Source: Gordius sp. MW1
Lineage: Eukaryota > Nematomorpha > Gordioida > Gordea > Gordiidae
Direction of reading: 5' to 3'
Length of the DNA stretch: 64,000 nucleotides
NCBI GenBank assembly: GCA_964036665.1
Contig: OZ038533.1
Coordinates: forward strand, 14,913,075-14,977,074
A model generated the notes under the pieces. The model had not been told where the DNA came from, searched no databases, and saw only the letters and a program-made list of their open reading frames with translations. Positions within the stretch are counted from its first letter, which is position 1. The number at the start of each line of letters is the position of its first letter. Shown here in pieces: positions 1-11,875 of the stretch. The translations under genes were made by a program, and so were the position numbers.

Positions 1-1205
1 TATATTAAATATATATTTAGCTTATGTTTATTTAGTTAGAACTACAATACAATTGATTTTATCTTTATTGGATGTAATAAATAAATGTAATAAGTGCAAA
101 TTTTCCATAGGATAATTTTCTTCTTTTCTGATCTGTTTCTTAGATTTGATACTTAATTCATGTGTGGTCATGCATCTACGCATCATTATTGTTAGAATCT
201 ATTTATAATAAATTTAATAGTAACTAACAGTTAATGTCTATGATAAATCACGTGACATTACTTGGTATTATATATCATCCACTGAGTTTAATAAAATTGC
301 ACCTTAAGGTTAGGGTTAGACATATCTTACTTTTTTGATTTTCTATGATATTTTCTATAACCATAACACTTTGTTTTTTCATTCAAAGCTAAATTGGTAT
401 TAAAAAACTTTTAAGTTTTGGAGATTTTGTTTTTGTATACAATTTTGGGAATGTTCTGATGTTATCAGAAAATTATTATATCTTTGGACAGCTCTTCCTG
501 GGCATTTACATATACTGTAGTGCCTGCAATTACAGTATACTTGTCCCATCTTACCTGCTCTGATCTTGATATAGTCAAACTTTTTGAAAGTGACTATATC
601 ATTTTTTCTTTAGATTTTTTAAAACCTATAACAATATGTGTATACTTGCATAATAAAGCTTACTTATATTCTCTTTGTTATCTTGATTTGCAATAGTTAA
701 AGAGTTTTCCAAATTTTCCATATGTGAAAATGGCGGAAAAACGTAGTTTCGCAATTCGGGATTCTGCGTTTTCGGGATTATGCGGGGGAACCCTTCAAAT
801 ATGTTATTGTAAGATATGTGTAAACTCTGTATTGAAACTAAAATCTTTTGACATAATATGTTGTAGCTTATATTGAATCAAAGTGGTTAAGTACATTCTA
901 AACATTAGCAGTAAGTTAAGAGATAATTAGGTTGTTAAATATTTAACATAAAACATAAATTTTTATTAGAACTGTTTTGGCTAAAAGTACCAATTCGTAT
1001 ATACCCTACTATTACCAATTCATTAATTGCAGGTTAGTTTGTAACTTTATATTAAAAATAAAATCTGTTAACAAAAATTATTGTTGGAGCATGTACTGGC
1101 TTTAAGCTAGCAGGGCTGTAAGTACATTCATGAGTTAAATATTATGTTTCTTTTGCTTAACTAAAAATTTGCCCTAAACTTGTGAAAAACTTTAAAGTGA
1201 TTAAC
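1..1205. other. AT-rich stretch without recognised gene
   Basis: Only short open frames occur here, none with a recognisable domain, and I see no strong repeat boundary. Short GGGTTAG-like text near 304-320 is too brief to mean anything. Confidence 0.5.
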
Positions 1206-1215
1206 AAGGACAGGA

Positions 1216-1260
1216 CATGGGCTAGCCAGAATTTGAGGGGGGGGGCAAAAAGTTTTGTGT
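1216..1260 (+). repeat. Left end of a CATGGGC-type hAT MITE
   Basis: The sequence starts CATGGGCTAGCCAGAATTTG and runs into a nine-G tract followed by CAAAA. This matches the left terminus of the MITE family that is complete at 21127-21305 and 28137-28330. No matching right end is obvious nearby, so I call a terminal fragment. A similar G-rich right end sits at 3236-3290, but I cannot show that the two belong together. Confidence 0.5.
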
Positions 1261-1917
1261 GTAAATAAATATAAAAAAAGTATAAAAAATTTTTGCTCTT
1301 CAACGCAATATAAATTATTCATCAATTAATATAAACGAGTATAGAGTATATAAACTTTATTTAGAAATTATAAAAATTAAATAGGTTTGTTTTCATTGAA
1401 TATATAGCAGTGGCTTTGTTAGAAATAAGTCCGGCATTGTCCGCTAGTGCTATAATGAAAATATCGTTTGTAAGATTTATATACATAATATTGTGGATAC
1501 ACGACACTGTGTAGAAGGAGTTTACGAGTCATTTTCGTGACACCATATACAAATATCGCAAAGCGCCTCATGACAACAGCTTATTTTACATTTAACCCTC
1601 TAAAATACTTATAAAATCTCAATCCTGGTTAGGTTTAATGGTGAGTATCATTAAACCCGATTCTAAAATGTCACACTTTAACACTAAGATAACAACAGTT
1701 TTCAACTTTTAAATATATGTTTATTAAAGCCTCTTATAGGTCTATGGATAAAAATAGTCTGTATAAATAGTAGCTTGAATATTGTATGAAAAAGGAATAT
1801 TTATAAAAATTATAATGCTATGTTTTATTTTTGTCAGGGACACCATACAGCTAAAAATTTTAAAAAGCAAATGGAAGGGTTGGAAAATTTAAAAAAACAT
1901 GCAATTATATAAAATGA

Positions 1918-1965
1918 CTAGCTGACCCGGCAAACGTTGTTTTGCCATTTACCCGGGTGTATTAG
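1918..1965 (-). mobile_element. Helitron 3' end fragment
   Basis: Read on the - strand this is a Helitron 3' terminus: a GGCAAA/TTTGCC hairpin, then GGGTCAG, ending in CTAG with a T following. The same terminus ends the elements at 19104 and 47429. Only the end is recognisable here, followed by AT-rich sequence of unknown origin. Confidence 0.7.
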
Positions 1966-2002
1966 CAGAATATATATCAACTTATAGATAAATTTCAATA
2001 GA

Positions 2003-2880
2003 TTAAGAACATATCAAATATAATTGGTAAGTGTTTATTATGCAAAGATTTTTAAACAAATAGTTAAAGAGTGTCCAAGGCCCAGGCCCACCCAAGAGAG
2101 AAAACCTGGCCCCATGCCCCCCCCCCAAGGGAAAAATCTTTGGCCCCCTGGTCCTTCCAATTTTTTTTAAGTTTTTGTAATTAAGAAACAATATCATAAT
2201 TATAATATCTGTTTCTGAAATTTCTTGCCGTGAATGCATCTCAGTTAGATTTAATAAAAACTCTGTAGTGGCGTTAATTTCAGTGGTTTCGTTAATAAAG
2301 TCGTACATAATTCTAAGTTAAATGTATAAAAAGTTTTTGCAACAAGAGAATAAATTTTGGGACAATTTTTGTTAGGCTTGTTCGAAATATAGGTCTATAG
2401 GTCTGATGGAAGCAATCATAAATTGAAGTGTAGTCATAATAAATGTTGCTAAAAATAGCCCCACAAATATTCAATAATTATAAAAACAAAATAATTTAAT
2501 ATAGTAGCAATATTCATTTCCAATGTATACCTGCTTAAATTATTATTTAAACAAATAAAAATAAAAGCTAAATTAAAAAAAACTTTCTTAACTGACCTAA
2601 TAGGGTTTATGGAACCTCAACGCTTCTCCAAATTTATTAGGACAAAATGAAATTTTCAGAAAATATAGCTTTTGCTTTATATTATAAAATACTGGAAACC
2701 CAAAGTTCTAAATCTAATGTTGTTTTAGTGATAATAACTTAAAACTGTTGTAGGGTTTCTCACACCCTTTAAATACTCTCGAGAGCTAAAATTAAATTTA
2801 CAACATTTAGTTATTATTTGCCTATGCTTATATCCTCACTTCCAAAGGTCCTGGTCGCTTAGTGTGTGACTAGAAGATTA
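2003..2880. other. AT-rich stretch, no gene recognised
   Basis: No domain-bearing frame is visible. A short C-run near 2110-2127 with GGCCC text resembles decayed GC-rich hAT ends seen elsewhere in the window. Otherwise the stretch is featureless. Confidence 0.4.
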
Positions 2881-2885
2881 ACTAT

Positions 2886-2928
2886 GGCATACTGATGAGC
2901 TCTAATAAGAGCGAAAACGTTATATGTC
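2886..2928 (+). ncRNA. Minimal type I hammerhead ribozyme motif
   Basis: All conserved core boxes are present in order. Stem I 5' strand GGCATA (2886-2891) is followed by CTGATGA (2892-2898). Stem II is GCTC/GAGC (2899-2902 and 2909-2912) with a six-base loop. GAAA lies at 2913-2916. A very short stem III AAC/GTT includes the last A of GAAA. The cleavage base is A2922 in a TTA triplet, and TATGTC (2923-2928) pairs with GGCATA, one pair being G-U. Stem III has almost no loop and is palindromic. Retroelement-borne hammerheads of Penelope-like elements and retrozymes are known to have such stems and to act best as dimers. That this copy is active or belongs to such an element is inference. Confidence 0.75.
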
Positions 2929-2984
2929 TGTTATCATTTTCGAAGTCACATGCTAAATAAGATAGGGATATATATAGTTCAAAT

Positions 2985-3065
2985 TAGTCTCTAATTAAAA
3001 TTGCCGATAGATGGCGCTAATAAGGGTAAACCTTTAAGTTATTGCGGCACTCCTGAAAGGGGTTA
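2985..3065 (-). repeat. Short interspersed repeat, copy 1
   Basis: The reverse complement contains GTGCCGCAAT, then TTAAAGG, then TTAGCGCC, then AATTTT and AGAGACT. The same order of words recurs on the + strand at about 40698-40770. It lies 60 bp downstream of the hammerhead motif, but the 40.7-kb copy has no hammerhead beside it. Confidence 0.6.
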
Positions 3066-3235
3066 TTATTATCTTCTGATTATTATCGATAAACCCGCAA
3101 TTTATTTACTTACTTCTCATATAATAAATTATCATATTCTTGAATACTTTTAAAATTTAATATATTAAAAAATGAGCTTACAATTTTATTTGTGAAAATA
3201 TAAATGTCGTATTTAAACAAAAAATAGCATTTAGG

Positions 3236-3290
3236 GGAGGGGGGGCCGCCACCGCACTGCCCACTTCCCGCCCCCCTGGCTATGCCGAGG
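3236..3290. repeat. G/C-rich hAT MITE end fragment
   Basis: A run of GGGGAGGGGGGGCCGCC is followed by CCCCCCTGGCTATGCC. The second part resembles the right terminus (CCTGGCTACGCCC) of the hAT MITE family in this window. No complete element or target duplication can be drawn. Confidence 0.45.
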
Positions 3291-3591
3291 GCTATCAATG
3301 CATTAATAGATTGTAATTTATGTTGAAAATGAAATCTATTAACAGAATATATTGTGCATATCTATACTTTGATTACGACTATCACATATTTGTTATAACA
3401 GTATAATTAAGATTAAATTATTTGCCAAAATGTGTACTGTATATTTAGGATTATAAAAGTATTAAAGTTTAAAATTTGTAATATTTACCAAAATGTTATT
3501 GTCACGCTGATATAGATTTTTAGGGTTAGAAAGTAAGTTATTTTATAATTTGCCAAAATGTGTTTTCGTGTTGATATATTATAGATTTGAT

Positions 3592-3916
3592 CTGCAATCT
3601 TCACCCACATTAGCCTGTCTCAACAACGATTGACTTCCACCACCTTGTCCTTTAACGATTCGCTTAGAACGATACCGACCCCGTTTCTACGATTTGGTGA
3701 CCCACTGTAATATAGTTTGTATCCTTTTCCTCTTAGCTTTGGTCCCCTTCCACCTCGTCCCTTGTAGGCAGCATTTTTGAGTGTTTATAATTCGTTGGAG
3801 TAATTTTTATAACATTCTCTCATGATCCTTATCCTCTTCATCTTGTTTCTGGATAGTGCTTTACCAATACGTCGTTTGTTAAGGGTGTCAGCACCCTCTC
3901 GACGTTTTGCAGGCAT
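3592..3916 (-). pseudogene. RTE-type LINE fragment (endonuclease part)
   Basis: The - strand encodes the N-terminal part of a non-LTR retrotransposon protein from an ATG at 3916. It includes a basic leader with KRREGADTLNKRRIG and then the segment KLYYSGSPNRRNGVGIVLSE. The latter is characteristic of the apurinic-type endonuclease of RTE-clade LINEs. Two stop codons interrupt the frame, one after YSNEL and one after EVNRC. No reverse transcriptase follows, so this is a short, dead 5' fragment. Assignment to RTE rests on the GSP-RRNGVGI signature only. Confidence 0.65.
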
Positions 3917-4079
3917 CGCTTTAACGTTAAGCGAACCATTCTAAATTTTGTCTTTAACATATTTATTCGAACTGTTTGCCGAAGATGTAATGATTCTTTT
4001 CATTGCTTTCTCTCCGATGCACTTTCATACAGAGAATTTGATAAGGGGTAATGCCCGGCTATTCTGCCTTTACGGCCTT

Positions 4080-4560
4080 TTGAAATAAGTAGAATGAGGG
4101 GGGGGGGGGGCGGGGGGGATTTGAACAACCACTTCTCGTTTTAGAGTCAAGGTCTTTATACGCACCCGCGTCTCTAAAACAAGATCCCTATAGCTGTTTG
4201 TCACACTTGGTGGTCAGCTTCTTCCGAATTAGACGGAGCGACCGTCCAATATTTAGGCCTAACAGTCGTGTTCACGATGTAATATATTTTGCAACTTTCG
4301 AAACAAAGTGCCTTAAGCGGGATTTGAACCGCAAACTCTATGTTTAAAGACAAAACCTATGTGAGTAGGCCCCCACGCCCCCAAAGCTTTTGGTGGGTGC
4401 ATGTGTACTTCGGAGGCCATACAACGAAAAGAAATTCACATTGACACAACAATAAAAATTAAGTTATTCAAAACTCCCTATAATTATTTGTCACATTCGT
4501 ATTCAGGCCTGACTGTCGTGTCAACAATGTTTTAATTAATGAAATAAATAGTTGTAAGCG
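4080..4560 (-). repeat. Pair of related repeats with tRNA-like B-box words
   Basis: Two neighbouring units share the words CTATA-TTGTCACA and AGGCCT-A-TGTCGTGT (about 4190-4290 and 4480-4535). The words GGATTTGAAC at about 4116 and GGATTTGAACC at about 4320 are reverse complements of a pol III B box. They resemble the heads of the SINEs at 15.4-16.2 kb. No complete tRNA cloverleaf can be drawn, so these are probably old SINE copies. A G-run lies at 4099-4116. Confidence 0.4.
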
Positions 4561-5160
4561 GGACAGACGATTGCAATCATTAGTTAATGTGAGTTACTTA
4601 ATGCTTAAAATCATTGTGCCTTAAATTGATATCTCATCAACAGACTCCAATAAATGTATACGTACATTTACATTACTAATTAAAATTGTTTTATGGTTTA
4701 GCCATAATACTTTGTTAAGTTAGTTCAAATTATTTTTTACGGATGGCCAGTCGTAGAATTTTAACAAATTTGGCTAATGTTTTTAGGCTCATGATATCAA
4801 ATTAGTGGAGGGCCTTCCGCTCAAATTTTCATTTTTAGCGCAACAAATGCCGTACTATTATTCGATTCCTAAAACATTTACCCGGAAAATAAGCATCCAA
4901 ATTACACTGTACAGCTCCCCGTTTAAACGTCTATCGAATGTGCGATATTAAGATTGAAAATTGAATTAGGTACTAGGTTAACAACACCTACCAATACAGC
5001 TATCTAAATAATACACGTACATGCGCATACATTAAAATTGTTAAAGATCTGCAATAATGGATTAAGAAAAAAAAAATAACTTTGATAGTTAGTATTAATG
5101 GATCCCGAGCCTCGTTAATGCCTCTCCGTTCAAACACAATTAAAATGTAAAAGTATTGCA

Positions 5161-5277
5161 CGGGGCCGAATAAAAAAGAGCACATTTTCTAACATGATCT
5201 AGCAATTGCTAACACCGCAATATACCTATCGGTGGGGAGGAGGTTCTATCATTTTTTCATACATTAATTCGGCCCCG
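5161..5277. repeat. Small inverted repeat, 11-bp perfect arms
   Basis: CGGGGCCGAAT at 5161-5171 is the exact inverse of ATTCGGCCCCG at 5267-5277, and imperfect similarity extends to GTGCAC-like words on both sides. It is probably a tiny MITE or the remnant of one. Confidence 0.45.
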
Positions 5278-7150
5278 CACCAAAAAAAGTGCACTTAATT
5301 CGATGATAATTTAAAAATATTTTATTTTTTTACGATTTACCAATGCAAATATGTTTTTTTGTAAATCAGCGAAAAAATTTAATTAATAATAAAATCGCGT
5401 TCGGGATCCAAAAGCATTGAAAATTGGCATTTGTACAACAATTTGCAGTAGTCTTACAAACTATATCAAACGTCAAAACAACGTGTGTGCATGATAGTGA
5501 TGTAAAAATACAATTTTTTCATGGCCACCATCAGATGTTTCACCTGGTCCACCTATTTCTCTAAAACATCGTGACATTTTAAATTTTTTTTGTCACGAGG
5601 TATAAAGCCGGCCGCCAAAGGTCAAAGCCGAACGATCAGGGGATTTATCATTATTCCACTATACGGTAAATTTATTTTGTCACGCCCGTCTTAGAAATTA
5701 GTAACTTTTTAATCAAACCAAAAAGTCTTACATTTATTAATGAAAAAACAGTTTTGCATTTCTAAAACCATTTGACATATATAACGTTTGCTAAAACAAA
5801 CGTGTGTTTTTTTTTATGCAAGTTACGTATTAAAAAGGCGCAATATAGCGAATATAGCACACTCCTTGGCATCAATTTTTTCAAAACTACTATTATTAAA
5901 ATTTATTTTATAAATATGCTTGGTTGGCTACATTCCTGGCGGCTAATGGTAAGGGCTTTGTCAGGCAATAGAAAAGAAAGGGAATGTCAGGAAGCAAGCT
6001 TAAACGGAATGAAATTTAAATATGAATTTTTATTTATTCTCATTTGATATTCCTGTATTTTTAAGATATTGCTTTTTTATAAATATTTCTAGTATTTATT
6101 AGGAGCTTTAATATGAGTTTGTGAAATTATTGAAATATCCAATAGAAATAAATTCAGTTGAATGTGATTATAGTTGATCGCAAAAATGCAATTCTCAATT
6201 TAATAAAGAATATTTATTTTTAACTTAACAAGAAAACGTTAATAAATTTTATTTTTAATTAAAAACTTTCTAATGATGTAATAGCTTTACTTAAATTTTA
6301 AATAGATTATTCATTAAAAACTTTTAAAATGTTTTATATATTAGCCACTTAAATTTAAATTCATTTAATTTAAAAATCTAATTTTGGTTAACTTTTAACT
6401 GACTAAATTTTATAATAGCTTCCTTTAAGAAATTATTAGATATCAACATAAAAAATTTAGTTCTTACGATCCCAAAAAAATGACGTATTTATTATACTTA
6501 ATTAAAGCGAGAGAATTATTGGTAATTTAATTGATACATTCTTCAATACTATTAAGGCTACTAACAACCTATTTTTCAATCTTTATAAATTTTGGACTAA
6601 AATTTCCATTTTTTTGAATGCATTAATAGGTATTGAAAAATAATGGTAAAATTTTGTCCAAAGACTACCAATGCAACAATATAAATATATTTTTGAACTA
6701 GCTCGAATTAATTTACTAACATTCGGTTAGTAAGCAAGCACATAAAGAAAAAGGGGACGCAAATGCCATAAAATTGTTGGTAATAATATACCTAAAGGGG
6801 TTTCTAATATCTCCTGTCCTGTGTTTAGGGCTTTTAAATGTGTCATAATTAAATTTTTGGTTAACCCCAAAATACACTATAAATATGTTAACGAATTCCT
6901 ATGTAGGGTATTCCCCTAAATTCTTTTCTCACCAAATATCAAGTGACAACAACTACAGGTAACCCCTTCTTGTTATTGCATTACGTTACATGATAAATTG
7001 CATCCCCATTTTATTTTGTAATAACAAAATTAATCCACATATTTTATAAGACGACACGCCCAAGCTAGTTAAATATATATTTACGCGTGCTCTAAGTCTC
7101 TTAAAATTTTATAAATGATTTGCAACTTTGCAAATATAGGATAAATTGTA
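5278..7150. other. AT-rich stretch, no gene recognised
   Basis: Open frames here are short and low in complexity. I find no domain, no terminal repeat pair and no RNA gene. Confidence 0.45.
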
Positions 7151-7159
7151 ACAAAATCT

Positions 7160-7832
7160 TTGGAGAACTGGATGGGTCGGGCCCGCCCGCGACCCGCAGG
7201 CCCAAATTCCACCCGTGGGCCGGGCAGGCCTAAAAAAGGACTGGGCCTAATTAGGGTAAAATATTCAAACTTAATTTTGTTCTCATTCAAAATTATGAAT
7301 ATATGAACGAAGTACTAATAAATTTTATTTATTATTATGCAAGTCTAGGGTTTTAAATTAAAATAAAAGAAGTAAATTTATAGAGAATTATAATTGATGA
7401 TTTTGACATTTTTTATCTTGACTGAATTCAAAAAATCGAGGATTTTGAGTCCGATGTGCTTCAATATTTGGAAAAACATTAGACAAGCTCTAAAGTCTTT
7501 TTCAATTCCAGCCATAAGCGCCATAAGTGAGGGCACTTTCAGTAAAGCCGCCTTATAGAAGAGAAAAGGATCAGATTAAAACTCAACAAAATAAGAACTA
7601 GATTTTTAAACGACAATGTCAAACAATTTAATGCCTGCCATAGATTGGTAACTTTCTATACAACTTTATTATAGAAATGAAAAAATTTAAAACTGTGGGT
7701 GTGTTTCTAATTATTCCGAGCCTGGTGCGGCCATGGTTATACCTGCGGGCAGGGTAGGGACTAAAAATAAATAAATTTGTACGGGTATGGGCCAAGCCGC
7801 AACTCAATATTTCGGGCTATGTAGATCTCTGA
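7160..7832 (+). pseudogene. Decayed hAT element with transposase C-terminal trace
   Basis: GC-rich termini (GGGTCGGGCCCGCCCG at the left, AAGCCGCAACTCAATATTTC then TAGATCTCTGA at the right) frame AT-rich sequence. About 7500-7640 gives, across frames, a hAT dimerisation-domain pattern: SAISEGTFS, then a KR-IRLKLNKIR-like stretch and FLNDN. Frameshifts and stops show that it is dead. The GAGATCT terminal word and the GGGCC-rich border resemble the hAT element at 29764-36936, so they may be relatives. Confidence 0.5.
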
Positions 7833-7904
7833 CAAATAGTCCTATAACACATATATAAATTATTTAAATATATATGTAAATATATAGCTCTAGACTTATA
7901 AAAA

Positions 7905-8068
7905 GCCATAAGGGTAGCCTGGATTTGAATTAGAGGGGGGGGGGCAATAATGATTTACGGGAGAGGCAAAATAATAATTTTTTCAAATTTTAGTCATAAT
8001 TATATTAAATTTGAAGATTTTTTGGATTTAAAGGGGGGGGGGCAGCGGCGTCTCCCTGCCTCCCCCTA
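7905..8068. repeat. Degenerate hAT MITE of the GGGCGTAGCCAGG family
   Basis: The order is a GGGTAGCCTGGATTTGAATT word, a G-run, CAATAATGATTT, AT-rich core, a second G-run, then CAGCGGCGTCTCC. This matches complete family members, but both outer ends have decayed and no target duplication is visible. Confidence 0.6.
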
Positions 8069-8701
8069 GTTAAAAGCGTTTTTTATAGGATGTAAATTAA
8101 TTTTGTTTTTGTTTTTTGTAAGACTATTTGGCGGGAGAGAAACATTTATATTTCTAAAATTCGCAACTAGTCTTAAATTAATTTGACATTAGTTACAAAA
8201 ATGAGACAACTTGTAGTGAAGGATCATTTATGAAATTTTGAATAATTTTAACTAATATGTTAACATTTTTTTATAGTGTATAACTAATACGCTTTTTATT
8301 GTACTACATTTTAAAAAAGTGGGGAAATTTCTTGATTATATTTAAATTTACTAAAGTTGCTTTTGCATTAAAATTCAGGATGTTGGCGCGCTAAATGCAT
8401 GAAAAGGGTTAATTCAGCCCCCTTGGGTTGGGCTTAAACCTTTTTTCGGCGAGTCCATAAGACAGTCCGTTAAAACCTTTCCTTTATAATTTCATTTTTA
8501 TCACTTTTTTAAAATTTGCTTAGAATTTTCGTTTTCGTCGTCATTACAAAATAAACTAGCAGCCAAATGTCCAAAGAAACGACGTAAAGAATTAAATATC
8601 AGATTTAATCGAGGTTAAGAAATTCAAATTAGTTTAATAACTCGTTAAAATTGGGTTATTACAATATTTTATAGATCAAGATTTACGTTAAATATAAGTT
8701 A

Positions 8702-9075
8702 GTCATCGGGATTAACGATTTCCATTGTGATCTTTTGCCTGGTAAAAAGGTACTCTTTCAAATCTAAAAGACGCTGGAGATCGCTTTTCCAATTTGTTTC
8801 AGGAGAGCGAGAGCTTCGGCGCCTAAATTTCCAATTGTGGTTGCCACTACGGGAATGAATATTGTGTCCGCGAGGGAAGAATATTTGGCTGTCTTCCTAT
8901 TCTCTCCACTGACTATAAGGTCGCGAGAGGAGTTGGATGGGGCAAAAATGTCGACCGTGGTGAAGTCCCAAATAAGATTCAGTCCACGGGTCCATGGGAT
9001 GAGTGTGACTCCGTCTGGTCCTTTCTCATCGGTGGTACTAAGGCCGACGGGCTCCAAGGTGTTTGGGTAGTAATT
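8702..9075 (-). pseudogene. 3' fragment of a non-LTR retroelement, nuclease-like C-terminus
   Basis: An open frame at 8764-9057 on the - strand encodes a segment starting EPVGLSTTDEKGPDGVTLIP and continuing through WDFTTVDIFAPS to LGAEALALLKQIGKAIS. The same segment ends the longer copy at 56339-58620. In published animal RT proteins a segment of this kind (PDG...WD...D) follows the reverse transcriptase. I read it as a PD-(D/E)XK-like nuclease domain, which is inference. Only the last hundred residues survive here. Confidence 0.65.
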
Positions 9076-9112
9076 AATGATTGTTTTGATATTGACAGAA
9101 CATGTGCATTAT

Positions 9113-9260
9113 TTGTTGGGAAGGATCCAGACTGGGCCCGTGCTTTACAACAAATTAGCGGGGCGAGCTCGGGCTGTAATTTAATTTTAACGGGCTAGGG
9201 CCACAAGAAATCTCTAATTGTGGGCCAATTAAGCCCACACCCGGGCATATATCAAGTTCA
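9113..9260. repeat. GC-rich hAT remnant
   Basis: GGGCCCGTGC, GGGCTAGGGCC and GTGGGCC words near an ATCTCTAA motif resemble the termini of the GGGCC-rich hAT elements at 7160 and 29764. No transposase or paired ends can be shown. Confidence 0.4.
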
Positions 9261-9616
9261 AACAATGGTTCTGCTTGGCACTCTTTATTTAACTCTAATA
9301 TTTAAGATATAATTAATGCATTTTTTATCAAAAACCCATCGCTGATATTAAATGCATATAATTTTAATTAATTTATGTTCAACCAAAATTTTATGACACA
9401 AAATTAACCCTCCCGTCCCCTTAAAGCAATCATTCCCACACCACTGTATATATTCCAAATTGTAGTTTAATAGTGATATTTATCAAATTGTTGAAGTCCC
9501 CCCCCCCCCCCCAATCTAGGCAATCCTGCCTATGGCATTGGGGTTCTGGCTTATTATTTTGTATTTGCAGACCTCTAGTCTCTATAATTTTAGGGTGATG
9601 AAATGTTATCAATTGA

Positions 9617-9781
9617 TATGGGCGTAGTCAGGGGATGGCAGGGAAGGGCGGCTGCCCCCTCTAAATCCTAAAATCCTTTAAAATTTAATATAATTATGGC
9701 TAAAATTTCAAAAAATTATCATTTTGCCCCTCCCGAAATCTTTATTGCCCCCATTTAAATCCAATCCTGGCTACGCCCATG
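9617..9781. mobile_element. hAT MITE, CATGGGCGTAGCC family
   Basis: Starts ATGGGCGTAGTCAGG and ends CCTGGCTACGCCCAT, so the inverted termini are clear. The interior (CCCTCTAAATCC, GGCTAAAATTTC, ATCATTTTGCCCC) matches the copies at 21127 and 25488. The target duplication is no longer recognisable. It carries no coding capacity. Confidence 0.8.
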
Positions 9782-10088
9782 TATTTTAATATCCATGACT
9801 TACTTAATATTAATAAAATTATAGGCACCGTGGTGCACTGCATTACCTCATTAGCACTTGAACTAATAAATTTTTAATATAGCATTAAAATTATATAACT
9901 TCTTTAAATGCATAATATACTATAGTCCACAATCATTTAGCTTTATTCAAGATCTATCAGCTTAATTACACGCATAAGCACTCGAAACATTAGTTATAAA
10001 CTATTTTTACGTAATAACATTTATTATCGATCAATTATAAAATCTCTCTCTACCTATTGAGAGGTATGATATAACAAATTGTTCCCCG
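9782..10088. other. No gene recognised
   Basis: AT-rich sequence between a MITE and the foldback element. Nothing is supported. Confidence 0.4.
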
Positions 10089-10096
10089 ATCCAGCT
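10089..10096. repeat. Left target-site duplication of the foldback element
   Basis: ATCCAGCT here is repeated exactly at 13943-13950, directly outside both ends of the foldback element. Confidence 0.85.
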
Positions 10097-10552
10097 TATA
10101 GTTGTTAAATTGCTAACTTTAGCAATGCTAACTATGTGCTAAGCTCGAGCACAAACACTAGCTGGGTAATATGCTAACACAATGAGTGCTAAGCTAACTG
10201 TTCGGTGCAATAGGTTTAACAGTAGCACGTAAAAATGCTCGAGAGGTTAGTCGATAGCAGCCAAATCTGTTAAAATATTTAGCAGGAGCTCGAGCAGTAA
10301 ATTCGAGCAGATAGTAGATTGAATGGCTTTTGTTAAACTATTTTAGTTACTTACAATATTTGCTCATGGTATATTATAAAGTTATCATATTATGGTTTTA
10401 TAAGAAATTAAGCATGTTGAGCATAAATGATGGATTGCACGATAATAAGATGAGATTGTATATTTGATTTTTTACTTGACATGTTATTATATACATTTTG
10501 AGTTTTTAGGTATAAATGTTTTGTACAGGTGGTCAAATAAATATATATGGGG

Positions 10553-11711
10553 TAAATGTCATAATCTATGTTTATGATGCGATTTAAATTTTTTTTTTCA
10601 AATTGTTACTCACTAAAAACTTAAAAAATGTTTTTCACCTTTGAAATTAAGATTTTTAAAAGTTTAGCGGTCGCCCAGGTGACAAATGTCATAATCTATG
10701 TTTATGATGCGATTTAAATTTTTTTTTAAAATTGTGACTCACTAAGAACTTAAAAAATGTTTTTCACCTTTGAAATTAAGATTTTTAAAAGTTTAGCGGT
10801 CGCCCAGGTGACAAATGTCATATTCTATGTTTATGATGCGATTTAAATTTTTTTTTCAAATTGTGACTCACTAAGAACTTAAAAAATGTTTTTCACCTTT
10901 GAAATTAAGATTTTTAAAAGTTTAGCGGTCGACCAGGTGACAAATGTCATAATCTACATTTATGATGCGATTTAAATTTTTTTTTCAAATTGTGACTCAC
11001 TAAGAGCTTATAAAATGTTTTTCAACTTTGTAATTAAGATTTTTGAAAGTTTAGCGGTCGCCCAGGTGACAAATGTCATAATCTACATTTATGATGCGAT
11101 TTAAAATTTTTTTTTAAATTGTGACTCACTAAGAGCTTATAAAATGTTTTTCAACTTTGAAATTAAGATTTTTGAAAGTTTAGCGGTCGCCCAGGTGACA
11201 AATGTCATAATCTACATTTATGATGCGATTTAAATTTTTTTTTTCAAATTGTGACTCACTAAGAGCTTATAAAATGTTTTTCAACTTTGAAATTAAGATT
11301 TTTAAAAGTTTAGCTGTCGCCCAGGTGACAAATGTCATAATCTACATTTATGATGCGATTTAAATTTTTTTTTCAAATTGTGACTCACTAAGAGCTTATA
11401 AAATGTTTTTCAACTTTGTAATTAAGATTTTTGAAAGTTTAGCGGTCGCCCAGGTGACAAATGTCATAATCTACATTTACGATGCAATTTAAATTTTTTT
11501 TTCAAATTGTGACTCACTAAGAGCTTATAAAATGTTTTTCAACTTTGTAATTAAGATTTTTAAAAGTTTAGCGGTCGCCCAGGTGACAAATGTCATAATC
11601 TATGTTTATTATGCGATTTAAATTTTTTTTTCAAATTGTGACTCACTAGGAGCTTAAAAAATGTTTTTCAACTTTGAAATTAAGATTTTTGAAAGTTTAG
11701 CGGTGGCTCAG
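10553..11711. repeat. 129-bp tandem array, left arm
   Basis: About nine units, each containing AAATGTCATAATCTA, ATGATGCGATTTAAA, a T-run, GTGACTCACTAAGA and TTTAGCGGTCGCCCAGGTGA. Units differ by a few substitutions and cluster into two subtypes (ATGTTTATG versus ACATTTATG), implying local amplification. Confidence 0.9.
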
Positions 11712-11875
11712 GTGCGATTTAAAATTTTTACTAATAGATGGCGAAAATTTTGTATTCATCGGGTTCGGGTTTTAAGGGTATTTTTAAATGGGTTCGGGTT
11801 CCGTAAAACATCGGGTTTTACCCGGCGGGTTCAGGGGTTGGGACGAACCCCTGCGGCAAACTGTTAAAATCTTAA
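11712..11875. repeat. Foldback centre carrying a GGGTTCGGG hAT MITE fragment
   Basis: The only non-palindromic part of the foldback element contains GGGTTCGGGTTTTAAGGG, GGGTTCGGGTTCCGTAAAAC, GGTTTTACCCGGCGGGTTC and ends CGAACCCCTG. These words match the inverse of the hAT MITE at 25533-25960, including its terminal CCCCTG. The other end is missing. Confidence 0.7.

Noticed and set aside
484..696. 70-codon + strand frame near the window start
   Set aside because: Ordinary AT-rich composition, no motif and no splice or start context that would support a gene.
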